Shown here: piece by piece, positions 8,430-17,455 of the stretch
Layout: every line of letters starts with the position of its first letter
Position numbering within the stretch: position 1 is the stretch's first letter
From: an uncultured Fidelibacterota bacterium
GTDB lineage: Bacteria > Fidelibacterota > UBA8477 > JABMPR01
Assembly (NCBI GenBank): GCA_937888365.1
Contig: CALBFA010000007.1
Span: 1 to 38,040 of the forward strand
Length of the DNA: 38,040 bases
Direction: 5' to 3'
Notes under the pieces: generated by a model
Told to the model about the DNA's origin: nothing
Database searches by the model: none
Seen by the model: the letters and a program-made list of their open reading frames with translations, nothing else
Translations under genes and position numbers: made by a program

Positions 8430-9163
8430 GTGTAAAGAATATTCTTTTCATTTTATCGCTGCTTTCGTCCTTCATCATGGCTCAGGAAGCCAGTGAAATT
8501 TTGGACAATATGGAAAAAGCGATGACGCAAATATCCTCAAAAGGGATTATGAGTCAAACGATAAAGACGAGTACTGGAAGTTTGCGAGAACTTGAATATG
8601 AATATTACAGTGGTGAAAAAGGCAAGCACACGCTGATGCGTTATCTCAAGCCGAGCCGCTCTAAAGGTATGGCCATTTTAATGCGCGATAATTCATCTCA
8701 AATTTGGATGTATAATCAACGGACTCGCCGCGCTCGCATGTTGGCCTCATCAGCGAAAAATCAGAATTTCGAAAATAGCGATTTTACCTATGAAGATATG
8801 GGAGGCAGCGATTCTTGGACTGATAAATATGACGCAACACGACTCGAAGATGACAAAGACGGCCATTATATGCTTGAGCTCAAACCAAAGAAAAGTGCCG
8901 ATGTTTCCTATACGAAACTCATCATGCAAATCCGAAAAAGTGATAATCATCCTTTAAGTATTGCCTATTTTAATGATGAGTCGGATGCATTTAAAACACT
9001 CTATTTCGATGATATTCGCATTATCGAAGGCGTCCCGACGGCATTTTTACTTACAATGAAAAATCATCGCACGGGTTCAAATACGATTATGAAAATAATC
9101 AGCATCACCTACGATGTTGAATTTGATGATGATTTCTTTTTCGAAAATAATTTGAGGAAATAA
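8426..9163 (+). CDS. LolA-like outer-membrane lipoprotein-sorting protein (COG2834 type)
   Basis: This 245-residue periplasmic protein has a signal peptide ending FIMAQ (about 1-20) and then a LolA-like half-barrel: EASEILDNMEKAMTQIS, a SLRELEYEYYSG strand, LKPSRSKGMAILMRD, QIWMYNQRTRRARML and DFTYEDMGG. The positively charged MYNQRTRRARML strand and the DFTYEDM lid are hallmarks of the COG2834 subgroup, which sits next to RND exporters in many genomes. The known fold carries a lipid or lipoprotein acyl chain through the periplasm. It overlaps TetR at its start and the barrel gene at its end (TAATG), so all are translated together. It is not the housekeeping LolA: the regulator and exporter context point to a dedicated cargo. 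Confidence 0.85.
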   Translation: MSVKNILFILSLLSSFIMAQEASEILDNMEKAMTQISSKGIMSQTIKTSTGSLRELEYEYYSGEKGKHTLMRYLKPSRSKGMAILMRDNSSQIWMYNQRTRRARMLASSAKNQNFENSDFTYEDMGGSDSWTDKYDATRLEDDKDGHYMLELKPKKSADVSYTKLIMQIRKSDNHPLSIAYFNDESDAFKTLYFDDIRIIEGVPTAFLLTMKNHRTGSNTIMKIISITYDVEFDDDFFFENNLRK

Positions 9164-10434
9164 TGAAAACAAAATTTTTTATCCAATTCATTTTAATACT
9201 TAGCATTATATCATCCGCTAACAGTCAAATCGCACTCAATGGGTATTTAGAAAGCGAGCTCTCCACTCAAATTATGGCAGATGAAGGCATCAATCTTGGA
9301 CATTATAAAATGCGATTTGATATGGAAGCCGACGCGCTGGAAAATGTGCGAATATTTTTCAATGCCGAAAATCAAAGCTACTTTGGTCAGACCTTCTTTG
9401 ATTTATCAAAATTTTACCCTGGAACCCTAGATTCACTGAACAGAGCGATGCTGACCATGATGCCTTACTTCATGAGAGACTCATTGTCCATAATGAATAT
9501 GTATGGCATTTATAATACCAAAAAGATCGAGCTTACTTTGGGTCGCCAACCTTTAGCGTTTGGTACGGGCTATGCATGGAATCCTGTCGATGTTTTTAAT
9601 CATAAGGATTTCCTCGATCCATCCAGTGAGCTACGAGGTGTTGATGCCGTTCGTTTACGCTGGCAAATACTAAATCGATTATCTTTAGACGGCGTTTATC
9701 GACTCGGCAGTATCCCCGATAATTCTGATGCCTTTTTAGAAATGAAATGGGGCATTGGGTCTTTGGACATCTCAGTGCTTGCAAGTAATAATTTGATTCA
9801 TTCTTTACGGTATCAAGCTGTAAGCAGTTCATTATTTGATCCCTCAATGTTTGAATTTCCAGTTCTTGATTCGTCAATTTTTAACAATCTATTCCCAATA
9901 TTTTATTATCCAAAAATCAATTTCCAACTCGTCGAACGCAAACAATACGGACTGACATTTTCCACCGAACTGATGGGTATGGGCATCCATGGTGAGTATG
10001 GACATAACACCGAATTAAACCGAATCGATGATACGAAAAGGACCTATCAGCAATGGTTGCTCGGTCTCGATTATACGTTTAATAACGGCTTGTATTTTAT
10101 GTATGAATGGATGAAAAATGAAAATGGATTGTCCTCAATCGACGATTTAGATATCCAACGCTATTTACAATATATGTCCGGCGAACATCTTTCTCTTTTC
10201 CGAAATTATAGTTTTATCAATCTAAGTTATGGTTTAAAAATCCCTGTTGTTCTCAATACTTTCGCCATTTTTAATCATGACGATATAAGTTTTACCATTA
10301 CACCAAGTGCGCAATGGACGCTCAATGATTACCTCGTATTTAATGGATTTGTTGGTTTTAATGGTGGCGATGCAAAGAGTGAATTTGGACTCTTCAAAGC
10401 CTATTCTCGCTTTCAAATCACGGGATATTTCTAA
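9163..10434 (+). CDS. outer-membrane beta-barrel protein of the RND/LolA-like cassette
   Basis: The 423-residue protein has a signal peptide (1-22, ending SANSQ) and then alternating amphipathic strands throughout, including LNGYLESELSTQIMA, YKMRFDMEADAL, TLGRQPLAFGTG and YGLTFSTELMGMG, closing on a C-terminal Phe (FQITGYF) as expected for a BAM-assembled barrel. The GRQPLAFGTGYAWNPVD segment recalls DUF1302-like or phosphate-selective-porin-like barrels that define a periplasmic constriction. It overlaps the LolA-like gene by 1 base and lies 37 bases before the RND gene. Role inferred: outer-membrane acceptor or exit channel for whatever the LolA-like protein carries. No enzymatic motif seen. 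Confidence 0.75.
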   Translation: MKTKFFIQFILILSIISSANSQIALNGYLESELSTQIMADEGINLGHYKMRFDMEADALENVRIFFNAENQSYFGQTFFDLSKFYPGTLDSLNRAMLTMMPYFMRDSLSIMNMYGIYNTKKIELTLGRQPLAFGTGYAWNPVDVFNHKDFLDPSSELRGVDAVRLRWQILNRLSLDGVYRLGSIPDNSDAFLEMKWGIGSLDISVLASNNLIHSLRYQAVSSSLFDPSMFEFPVLDSSIFNNLFPIFYYPKINFQLVERKQYGLTFSTELMGMGIHGEYGHNTELNRIDDTKRTYQQWLLGLDYTFNNGLYFMYEWMKNENGLSSIDDLDIQRYLQYMSGEHLSLFRNYSFINLSYGLKIPVVLNTFAIFNHDDISFTITPSAQWTLNDYLVFNGFVGFNGGDAKSEFGLFKAYSRFQITGYF

Positions 10435-10471
10435 ACCATTGTCAATTATTATCAAAGATTAGGAGCATAAA

Positions 10472-13201
10472 ATGAGATTAAAATTTCTAAATCAATTGAG
10501 CTATTGGATAACAGAAAAAACCTGGCAAACAGGCATTGTTCTTCTATTCATCACACTTCTTATGGGATGGATGTCCAGCCAACTGACACTCTCCATGTCT
10601 ATGACAAATTTATTACCAAGCGACGACCCAAAAGTTGAAGCCTTTGATACCATCATTGAAGAATTTGATGGCGCTTCCACATTGATTGTTGTTGCAGAGG
10701 GAGAAGAGGTAAACATCAAAGCATTTATGGATGCCTTGGTAACGGCACTTGATGTTCCTGAACTTGATGAATATATCAAAACCATCGATTATAAGGTACC
10801 TCAAGATTTCATTCGCGAACATGGCCTTATGCTTGTCAAATCAAAAAATCTTGAGAATCAGGTTGGGATATTTGAGTCAAATAATTTGAGCTCGTTAACA
10901 ACGGCTCTCAATGATAATTTTGAAAAAGAATACACGCAAAGCGACGAAAAACTATCGAGTAAAGAACAAGAAACGCAAGCAACCCAATTTATTGATGGCT
11001 TAAATACGTGGGTCGAGGGTTTGGCGAGTGGTTTATCTAACGACAATCTTTTATGGGCAGAAGATGCAAATGATGCTTTAACCTTAGGTGATCCCTACTA
11101 TATGAGTTGGAGCAAGCGCATGGGCATTATGCAAATTATTCCGACTTTTACGATGTTTGATATCGAGCCCAGTATTTTTACCGTCAACACAGTTGAAGAT
11201 ATTGTGGAAAAATTAGCACCGCAATACCATGTTGAGGCAGGAATTACAGGTTCCGTTGCTTTAGGTCGTGACGAAATGGAAGCAATGGAAGGTGATAGTA
11301 TGATTATCACATCCCTCGCGCTTCTGGGGATTCTCATCCTTTTTATTCTCGCATTTCGGATGGTTACCGCCCCATTTCTGGCAATATTGTCATTAATAAT
11401 CGGTGTGATTTGGGCAATGGGAATTGCTTGGTTACTCGTCGGCGAACTGAATATGATGACGTCAATGATGGCCGTTGTCTTGATTGGACTTGGTATCGAT
11501 TTTTCCATCCATATCATAAGTTTATTTACAGAAAGACGTCGAGCCGGGGACACAATCACTGAATCGGTTCGCCAAACTTTGGCACAAACAGGTCCTGGCA
11601 TTTTAACGGGTGGTCTGACGACTTCATTAGCATTCTTTACCATCATCATTTCTAAAACGGCAGGGATGCGAGAATTTGGAATTGTTCTTGGGGTCGGTAT
11701 TATCATGACGATGTTGACATCCATGACGGTGATGCCCTTGCTTTTGGTTTTTGTAGAAAAGTTTATGAAAAAATTCAGAAAAGAGGGCAAGGTTCGAAAA
11801 GTTGTCGATTTGAGATATCTATGGCTGGGAAGCGTTGCCAAAAAAGCAGCTCAATATCGTGTATTTACCTTAGCGGGCAGTGCGATATTTTTAATTTTTC
11901 TTGCTTACAAAGCGACGAATTTAAAATTTGATTACAATTATCTCAATATGGAACCCGTGGGACTAACGTCAATTATTCTTCAAGATAAATTGATTGAAGA
12001 ATTCGATATGAGTACGGATTTCGCCATGCTCACGGTAAAAACGATGGAAGAAGCTGAGTTGTATAGTAAAAAAGCCAAAGAGATGGAAACTGCGAGTATG
12101 GTTCAATCCATTTCTGACTACTTACCCTCGGAAGATGAGCAGATTAAACGGCAACATTATATTGAAGAAATTCAAACGCATCTTGTAACGTTAAAACTTG
12201 CCTCAATTGACAAGGCGACGTTCCTTGATGAACTCTATCGACTCGAAGCCAATATTATTGAAATGCAAGACATGGCGTTTACAGGCGGTCAGGATAAATT
12301 ATTTCTAAAAACTGCCTTTCTTGTTGGTGTGAAAGATGTACCAGAAACCGACATGGCGCCTGAGGAAATAAAGTTAATTCATAAACTTAAATTACTCAAA
12401 GGTGATGAAATATTTTCAGGTTCGTTGACATCTTTTATCCAAACGGTGGAAAATGCCAATGATGATAATTTATCGGATTTGAGCAACGAATATAGCCAAC
12501 TCTTCATGGCGAGAGCCAAGTCCATGGCGAATCCTGAAAAACTGACGATCGCATCTTTACCGACGTCTATTAAAAATCAAATGGTTGGGAAGTCGGGCGA
12601 AGATTTTCTCATTACGATATTTCCTCGGGAAAATGTGTGGGATACGAATTATATCAAACGATTTTCGGCAGAAATGGAAAGTGTAAACCCAAGTATTACG
12701 GGGATGCCTCTCGTGTTCAATCGTCTTATTCCTCTCATCGCTGAAGACGGAAAAAACGCGACATATCTAGCCATTGTCGTCATATTTTTGCTGTTACTTT
12801 TGGATTTTCGGAGATTGTCTGACGCCTTATTAGCGATGCTTCCCCTTATCGCTGGCGTTATTATGATGCTTGGTATTATGGAAATGACGGGACTGATGCT
12901 TACAATGTTAAACATCATGGCGGTGCCGATGATTATTGGAATTAGTATCGATGATGGCGTTCATATTCTTCATCGTTACCGCGGAGATGGCAATAGTGAC
13001 CTTTACGGCACATTTGCATCAACAGGTCGTGCGGTATTGCTAACAACCCTAACAACAATGATTGGATTTGGAAGTCTTTGGTTTGCAACGTATCGCGGAC
13101 TTGGTTCCATGGGGATTGCTTTATTTATTGGAATCGGGGCAAGCTTTGTCGCCACCGTCGTTTTATTATCGGCACTCTTGAAGGCGAAAAAATCTCAATA
13201 A
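10472..13201 (+). CDS. RND-superfamily (MMPL-type) exporter
   Basis: The 909-residue inner-membrane transporter has the duplicated RND architecture: one N-terminal helix (about 17-36), a large periplasmic loop, a five-helix bundle with GLGIDFSIHIISLF, a second helix and loop (from about 470), and a second bundle with GISIDDGVHILHRY. The Asp residues in these two motifs are the usual proton-relay candidates. The two-loop, roughly 900-residue size is that of MMPL/COG1033 lipid exporters such as HpnN-like or MmpL-like proteins, not of the longer drug-efflux AcrB type; no membrane-fusion protein is present. GGAG (10461-10464) lies ahead of the ATG. It ends the TetR operon with a strong terminator. 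Substrate unknown; a hydrophobic lipid is likely. Confidence 0.9.
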   Translation: MRLKFLNQLSYWITEKTWQTGIVLLFITLLMGWMSSQLTLSMSMTNLLPSDDPKVEAFDTIIEEFDGASTLIVVAEGEEVNIKAFMDALVTALDVPELDEYIKTIDYKVPQDFIREHGLMLVKSKNLENQVGIFESNNLSSLTTALNDNFEKEYTQSDEKLSSKEQETQATQFIDGLNTWVEGLASGLSNDNLLWAEDANDALTLGDPYYMSWSKRMGIMQIIPTFTMFDIEPSIFTVNTVEDIVEKLAPQYHVEAGITGSVALGRDEMEAMEGDSMIITSLALLGILILFILAFRMVTAPFLAILSLIIGVIWAMGIAWLLVGELNMMTSMMAVVLIGLGIDFSIHIISLFTERRRAGDTITESVRQTLAQTGPGILTGGLTTSLAFFTIIISKTAGMREFGIVLGVGIIMTMLTSMTVMPLLLVFVEKFMKKFRKEGKVRKVVDLRYLWLGSVAKKAAQYRVFTLAGSAIFLIFLAYKATNLKFDYNYLNMEPVGLTSIILQDKLIEEFDMSTDFAMLTVKTMEEAELYSKKAKEMETASMVQSISDYLPSEDEQIKRQHYIEEIQTHLVTLKLASIDKATFLDELYRLEANIIEMQDMAFTGGQDKLFLKTAFLVGVKDVPETDMAPEEIKLIHKLKLLKGDEIFSGSLTSFIQTVENANDDNLSDLSNEYSQLFMARAKSMANPEKLTIASLPTSIKNQMVGKSGEDFLITIFPRENVWDTNYIKRFSAEMESVNPSITGMPLVFNRLIPLIAEDGKNATYLAIVVIFLLLLLDFRRLSDALLAMLPLIAGVIMMLGIMEMTGLMLTMLNIMAVPMIIGISIDDGVHILHRYRGDGNSDLYGTFASTGRAVLLTTLTTMIGFGSLWFATYRGLGSMGIALFIGIGASFVATVVLLSALLKAKKSQ

Positions 13202-13221
13202 ATCCATAGATAAGTAAATGT

Positions 13222-13262
13222 AAAAAAAGCGCTCTTTAATAATGTTGGAGAGCGCTTTTTTT
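13222..13262. terminator. strong rho-independent terminator, likely bidirectional
   Basis: A 14-bp stem (13222-13235 with 13249-13262, core GCGCTCT/AGAGCGC) with a 13-base loop is flanked by A and T runs. It separates the RND gene from the convergent small lipoprotein gene. Confidence 0.92.
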
Positions 13263-13300
13263 AACTATCTAAATTTTCAGATATTTAATGACTAGATGCA

Positions 13301-13633
13301 TTATTCAACGCGATGGAAACCCAAGGATTCGATTAAATTGGCATCGGATTCTTCAATCCAGACATTAATCGAACGCCCCGTAGGGCAAATACTGCAAGCA
13401 GTGCAAACGGGATCAGTTGATACCGTAACTTGAATATCAATGACATTTACACCTTCCGTCGTTAAATAGGTTCGTGCGTCGTCACTCCATTCTGTTTCCA
13501 ATTGAGCATTTCCCCAGCTATTTTCCTCACATTGCATTTCATAATATCGAAAAATTATGCTATTAACCGCATCACATTGAAATAATAGAAAGCTGACGAA
13601 AAAAACTAAACGGAGTTGAGTTATTTTTTTCAT
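13301..13633 (-). CDS. small Cys-rich secreted lipoprotein
   Basis: The 110-residue protein has an N-terminal hydrophobic helix and a lipobox-like LLFQC with Cys20 as the lipidated residue. The mature part contains Cys35 and a compact CTACSIC motif (Cys77, 80, 83) followed by PTGRSINVWIEESD. The CxxCxxC cluster in a periplasmic or surface lipoprotein could form disulfides or bind a metal. The protein has no recognised family, but similar small lipoproteins ending in PTG-type motifs occur in FCB bacteria. It is 24 bases from the CCA transferase gene on the same strand and downstream of it, so probably co-transcribed without an evident functional link. Confidence 0.65.
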   Translation of the reverse strand: MKKITQLRLVFFVSFLLFQCDAVNSIIFRYYEMQCEENSWGNAQLETEWSDDARTYLTTEGVNVIDIQVTVSTDPVCTACSICPTGRSINVWIEESDANLIESLGFHRVE

Positions 13634-13657
13634 GATATATTAAATTAGTTAAAAGAT

Positions 13658-15055
13658 TTAAATAAACGAGTCTTTAATCGTAAAAAAATATGATTTTGCC
13701 GATTCGTAATCGTTTTCAATTTCACCTTCTAGAATGGCTTCTTCGATGACTTTTTTAATCTGTCCGATGAGGGGGCTCGGCTCTTTCCCGAGGAGCGCCA
13801 TTATTTCATCTCCGCGTAGAGGCGATTGAAACGCACGAAGTTTGTCTTTTTCATAGACTTCTGTTATATGTTTCTCGACATTATCAAAATTGCTATAATA
13901 TTTTTTTATCTTTGCAGCATTTTTCGAGGTGACGTCGGCGCGGCATAGCAACATGAGTTCGGGCAAATAATCTTCTGCTTCTACCACGAGCCGGCGAATA
14001 GCAGAATCACTCACGCCGTCTTGAGCGAGTGCGATAGGTCGGAGATGAAGTCGCGTCATTTTCTTTAGATATACGCGTAATTTTCGTGATAATCGCATCC
14101 TTTCACTCACGACGGTTAGCATGCGCCGTCCAACTTCTTCATGGCCATGATAGCTCCAACCTGTTCCGGGAATAAATTTTTTGGTGGATGGCTTTCCAAT
14201 ATCATGAACCAAGGCAGCGAATCGCAATCGCATAATGGGCGAAAGTTTTGCGACATTATCCATGACTTTTAAGGTGTGATGAAAGACGTCTTTATGGCGT
14301 TGCCCATCCAAATCTTCCACGCCACCGAGGACAGAAATTTCGGGAAAGACGAGCGGTAATAGTTCGACTTCTTGTAAAAGATAAAAAGCAATAGATGGGA
14401 CATCAGTCGCGAATATTTTTAAAAATTCTTCGGTGATTCTTTCTTGCGAAATGATAGAAATCCGTGGCGCAATTTCTTTCATAGCGACTAAGGCATCATC
14501 GTGAATATTAAACTTAAGTTGGGCTGCGAATCGCACGGCTCGCATCATACGAAGGGGATCTTCCGAGAAAGTCTCTTTCGCATCGAGAGGGGTGCGTAAG
14601 ATTTTGTTTTTTAAATCTTTGGCGCCACCATAGACATCAATAAATGCCCCAAAATCAGGTCCATTTATTGCGATGGCCATTGCATTGATAGTGAAGTCTC
14701 GCCGTGCTAAATCACCTTTTAAATCGGTGTAAGTAATTTCCGGTTTTCGAGAATTTTCATCATAGATTTCAGTCCGAGCGCTGGCGACTTCGATAAGCAT
14801 TTCTTTGCGTGGAATCAATGCCGTTCCAAAGCTTGGATACTCGACGATCTCGTCAACATTGAGAGCTTTCGCAAGTATTTTTGCATATTCAATACCATCG
14901 CCAATCACCATAATGTCTAAATCTTTGCTCACCTTTTTCAAGAATAAATCTCTGACGAAGCCTCCAACGGCATAAGCTTCGATTTGAAGATTGTCGGCAA
15001 TTTTGCCAGCAGTTTTTAATATTTCGAGTGTCGAATTTTGGACGGAATCAAGCAT
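13658..15055 (-). CDS. CCA tRNA nucleotidyltransferase / poly(A) polymerase family protein with HD domain
   Basis: The 465-residue class II nucleotidyltransferase has the GGFVRD start (31-36), catalytic carboxylates in DLDIMV (Asp45, Asp47), the RRDFTINAMA motif and DPLRMMRAVRFAAQ for tRNA and nucleotide recognition. The central helical domain leads into an HD phosphohydrolase domain with HHTLKVMDN and LVHDIGKPS. The product adds CCA to tRNA 3' ends, or only part of it if the organism splits CC- and A-adding. Both lineages share this domain order and cannot be told apart here. The length is normal. It is divergent from the PorD-like gene with an 80-base gap. Confidence 0.9.
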   Translation of the reverse strand: MLDSVQNSTLEILKTAGKIADNLQIEAYAVGGFVRDLFLKKVSKDLDIMVIGDGIEYAKILAKALNVDEIVEYPSFGTALIPRKEMLIEVASARTEIYDENSRKPEITYTDLKGDLARRDFTINAMAIAINGPDFGAFIDVYGGAKDLKNKILRTPLDAKETFSEDPLRMMRAVRFAAQLKFNIHDDALVAMKEIAPRISIISQERITEEFLKIFATDVPSIAFYLLQEVELLPLVFPEISVLGGVEDLDGQRHKDVFHHTLKVMDNVAKLSPIMRLRFAALVHDIGKPSTKKFIPGTGWSYHGHEEVGRRMLTVVSERMRLSRKLRVYLKKMTRLHLRPIALAQDGVSDSAIRRLVVEAEDYLPELMLLCRADVTSKNAAKIKKYYSNFDNVEKHITEVYEKDKLRAFQSPLRGDEIMALLGKEPSPLIGQIKKVIEEAILEGEIENDYESAKSYFFTIKDSFI

Positions 15056-15135
15056 GGTAGTAATAAAAATGGAGCAGGGGGAAAACCAAGCTCATTCTTG
15101 TTGTTCAAAAGCTCGTTCTAGATATATTTACAATT

Positions 15136-15984
15136 ATGAAAAATATACTAGTGAAAGTGAAAAAAATGCTATTCTTAATAATGCTTTTACCAACATTATT
15201 AAGTGCTCAAAAGATAAAAGCGGACATTCAAATCAATACGGATGTATTAGATGCTGCACCCAAACAAGCCATCAGTTTCTTGCCTGATGCAATTAAATGG
15301 TACATAGAATCACAAAAATGGGTAAGAACGGATATTGAAGAAACATTCAATATTTCGCTTAGTATTCATATCAAAGGATTTACTGAATCGGGATATCAAA
15401 ATTTATACACGGCTCAAGTTGTCTTGACGAATGGCGTTGATCAACGCTATTTTGATACGAGTTGGCAATTCCCTTATAATTTTGGACAACAATTAAGTCG
15501 CTCGTCGAGCTATAATGCACTGACGAGTTTTCTTGATTATTGGGTGCTATTCATTTTAGGGAATGATTTAGATACGTGGCAACAATTTGGCGGGAACACA
15601 GCTTTTGCCGATGCGCAACAAATTGCCAGCGTTGCTAACTCAGTGAGCGGAAAAAACTGGGAAAAGCGATTTGATAATATCAATCAAATGATGCAGCTTT
15701 CGGACTATCGGAAATTACGTTTCTCTTATTATGAAGCCATCTATCTTTGGGATGCGGGAAACGAAAAAGATGCTAAACTCCAAGTTGATGCCTTTATGCG
15801 CTCATTAGAGCTGTCACTCAAAAACCGATATTCTAAAATATATACAAGAAGTTTTATGGAATCGAAGCATGTTGAATTTGTGGACATTCTCTACGAAATG
15901 GAGAGAAAAGTCGATTTGAAAAAACTGATTAAAATCGATGAAGAACGAGGCGATTACTATAAAAACAGATTGAGTAATTTTTAG
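15136..15984 (+). CDS. DUF4835 / PorD-like protein (type IX secretion-associated family)
   Basis: The 282-residue secreted protein has a signal peptide ending LLSAQ (an alternative start at 15166, MLFLIML, is equally possible). The central FLDYWVLFILGNDLDTWQ followed by FGGNTAFADAQQIA is the strongest match to what I recall of DUF4835, which includes PorD of the gliding/type IX secretion apparatus of Bacteroidota. The C-terminal region also follows the family's SYYEAIYLWDAGNEKDA and YTRSFMESKHVEFVDIL course. The family is usually about 290-300 residues, so this is full length. It is next to the CCA transferase, not to other por genes. Family call fairly good; a role in type IX secretion here is inference. 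Confidence 0.72.
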   Translation: MKNILVKVKKMLFLIMLLPTLLSAQKIKADIQINTDVLDAAPKQAISFLPDAIKWYIESQKWVRTDIEETFNISLSIHIKGFTESGYQNLYTAQVVLTNGVDQRYFDTSWQFPYNFGQQLSRSSSYNALTSFLDYWVLFILGNDLDTWQQFGGNTAFADAQQIASVANSVSGKNWEKRFDNINQMMQLSDYRKLRFSYYEAIYLWDAGNEKDAKLQVDAFMRSLELSLKNRYSKIYTRSFMESKHVEFVDILYEMERKVDLKKLIKIDEERGDYYKNRLSNF

Positions 15985-16084
15985 AGATTGATTGCATTTA
16001 AAATAAATAATCTTGTTTTAAACACATCGATAAAATGACTCAATTTTATAATGAGGTTTAATCCCCACTTGAAAAGAGTAAATA

Positions 16085-17023
16085 ATGGTGCAAAAGAACA
16101 ATAATAAATATCTCTTCAAATTAAAGAAGAGTCTCCTCTTAATAGCGATGGCGTTTTTATTTTGGATGTGTACAGCAAACACGTCGAAAGAAATGAAAGC
16201 AAACCCAGATAATTCAAATTCTAAACCAAGGTATCAATATATTGACACGGATTGGCTGCAATCAATTCCAAATCCATGGACATTATCCGAAACGCAATTT
16301 GATACGATTTTACCACAATTTCAACAGCATTATCCTGATTTTCAAAACCGACTCTATGCTTTTGCAAAATGGCGCATCGGAACGCCGTATGAAATCTTTA
16401 AACTTGGCGAAGGAACAGGTGTCGATACAGACCCAATTATTCGTTATGATGTCTCTGACTGCACGGGTCATATTTTGACGTCTCTTGCGGCAGTTGAATC
16501 CATTTCGTGGAACGATGCTCGTAATAGAATGATTGATTTGCATTATAAGCCTGATTCAACGGGGAATGCCGTCCCTGACTATAAACATCGCTGGCATTAT
16601 ACAACGGATCGCCTGCTGCATAATGCTTCAACTCGGAATATTACATCGAATTTGATCAAGCCAAGTTTCCTTGATACGGTTATCATTTCACTCAATCAAA
16701 AAGACGATAAAACGCAATTTTTAGATTTAGACTGGACGTCTCCTGTCGAGGTAATGTACATCCCAAATGACCAAATTAATGAAGCATTACTTCAAAAACT
16801 TCCCCAAATATGTGGCGTGGCTTTTGTCAAAAAATCGTATTTCAAAATGGGCATCATCATAGGTCATGAAGGTATGATTTTGGACGGTCAAAATCTTTTG
16901 CACGCATCACAACTAGCCAAAGAGACCGTTATGGTAAATTTTCTAGACTATTATTTTCCTTTTGACGCAAAACCTCGTTTCGATGGCATTATGATTTCAG
17001 AGTTTCATCCTATTGGAGGCTAA
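16085..17023 (+). CDS. DUF1460 family NlpC/P60-like putative amidase, lipoprotein
   Basis: The 312-residue protein has an N-terminal hydrophobic segment ending WMCTAN, a possible lipobox. AKWRIGTPYEIFKLGEG and YDVSDCTGHILTSLA place Cys126 as the thiol nucleophile of an NlpC/P60-type fold, and MGIIIGHEGMI with His261, or LLHAS with His273, supplies the base. This is the DUF1460 arrangement, a peptidoglycan-cleaving (muramoyl-alanine or gamma-D-glutamyl-diaminopimelate) enzyme group common in Bacteroidota. The protein is probably anchored in the periplasm. The ATG is preceded by AAGAG about 7 bases upstream, and YjbQ follows 2 bases after the stop codon, in an operon. Confidence 0.78.
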   Translation: MVQKNNNKYLFKLKKSLLLIAMAFLFWMCTANTSKEMKANPDNSNSKPRYQYIDTDWLQSIPNPWTLSETQFDTILPQFQQHYPDFQNRLYAFAKWRIGTPYEIFKLGEGTGVDTDPIIRYDVSDCTGHILTSLAAVESISWNDARNRMIDLHYKPDSTGNAVPDYKHRWHYTTDRLLHNASTRNITSNLIKPSFLDTVIISLNQKDDKTQFLDLDWTSPVEVMYIPNDQINEALLQKLPQICGVAFVKKSYFKMGIIIGHEGMILDGQNLLHASQLAKETVMVNFLDYYFPFDAKPRFDGIMISEFHPIGG

Positions 17024-17025
17024 TA

Positions 17026-17424
17026 ATGTATCATATTCATATCGCTACAACGCATCACAATGAGTTTTTAAATATCACTCACCTTGTTTCAAATATGGTT
17101 CGCGAAAAAGGTTATAAAGACGGAGTTGTCACTGTCTTTGTGCCCCATACAACGGCTGGAATCACGATTAACGAAAATGCTGACCCCGATGTTACCACGG
17201 ATATGATGGGCGTTTTAAACTCATTGGTACCATGGGATTCTCCCAAATATCGACATTTTGAAGGCAATACCTCGGCTCATGTTAAAGCGAGTATAATGGG
17301 CAATTCGACTCACATTATTCTTGAAGATGGGAATTTACAATTGGGTACGTGGCAAGGCATTTATTTTTGTGAATTTGATGGCCCACGGCAACGAAAAATT
17401 TGGGTTCAAGTAACATGTTCATAA
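17026..17424 (+). CDS. YjbQ/UPF0047 family protein
   Basis: The 132-residue protein shows the compact YjbQ beta-barrel pattern: VFVPHTTAGITINENADPDV with the conserved His and Asn, HFEGNTSAHVKASIMGNS, and GTWQGIYFCEFDGPR near the end. Members have been linked with thiamine-phosphate synthase-like activity in vitro, and Escherichia coli YjbQ suppresses thiamine auxotrophy, but a physiological role is not settled. The length is typical. It follows the DUF1460 gene after 2 bases and precedes the peptide-binding lipoprotein gene by about 30 bases, so it is likely within one transcript. No thiamine gene is nearby. Confidence 0.9.
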   Translation: MYHIHIATTHHNEFLNITHLVSNMVREKGYKDGVVTVFVPHTTAGITINENADPDVTTDMMGVLNSLVPWDSPKYRHFEGNTSAHVKASIMGNSTHIILEDGNLQLGTWQGIYFCEFDGPRQRKIWVQVTCS

Positions 17425-17455
17425 ATTGATTTTTTCAGATTTTAAAATAAGTGAG

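Noticed and set aside
11098-11841. 247-codon open frame antisense to the RND gene
   Set aside because: It is a shadow frame with low-complexity Ile/Met/Ser/Pro-rich composition and no domain; the RND protein on the other strand is unmistakable.
15985-16084. A+T-rich inverted TTTAAAA/TTTTAAA pair as a terminator
   Set aside because: The stem is pure A-T with no T run after it and is expected by chance in this composition.
17426-17455. TTG start of the peptide-binding lipoprotein
   Set aside because: It would place a polar decapeptide ahead of a complete lipoprotein signal starting at 17456.
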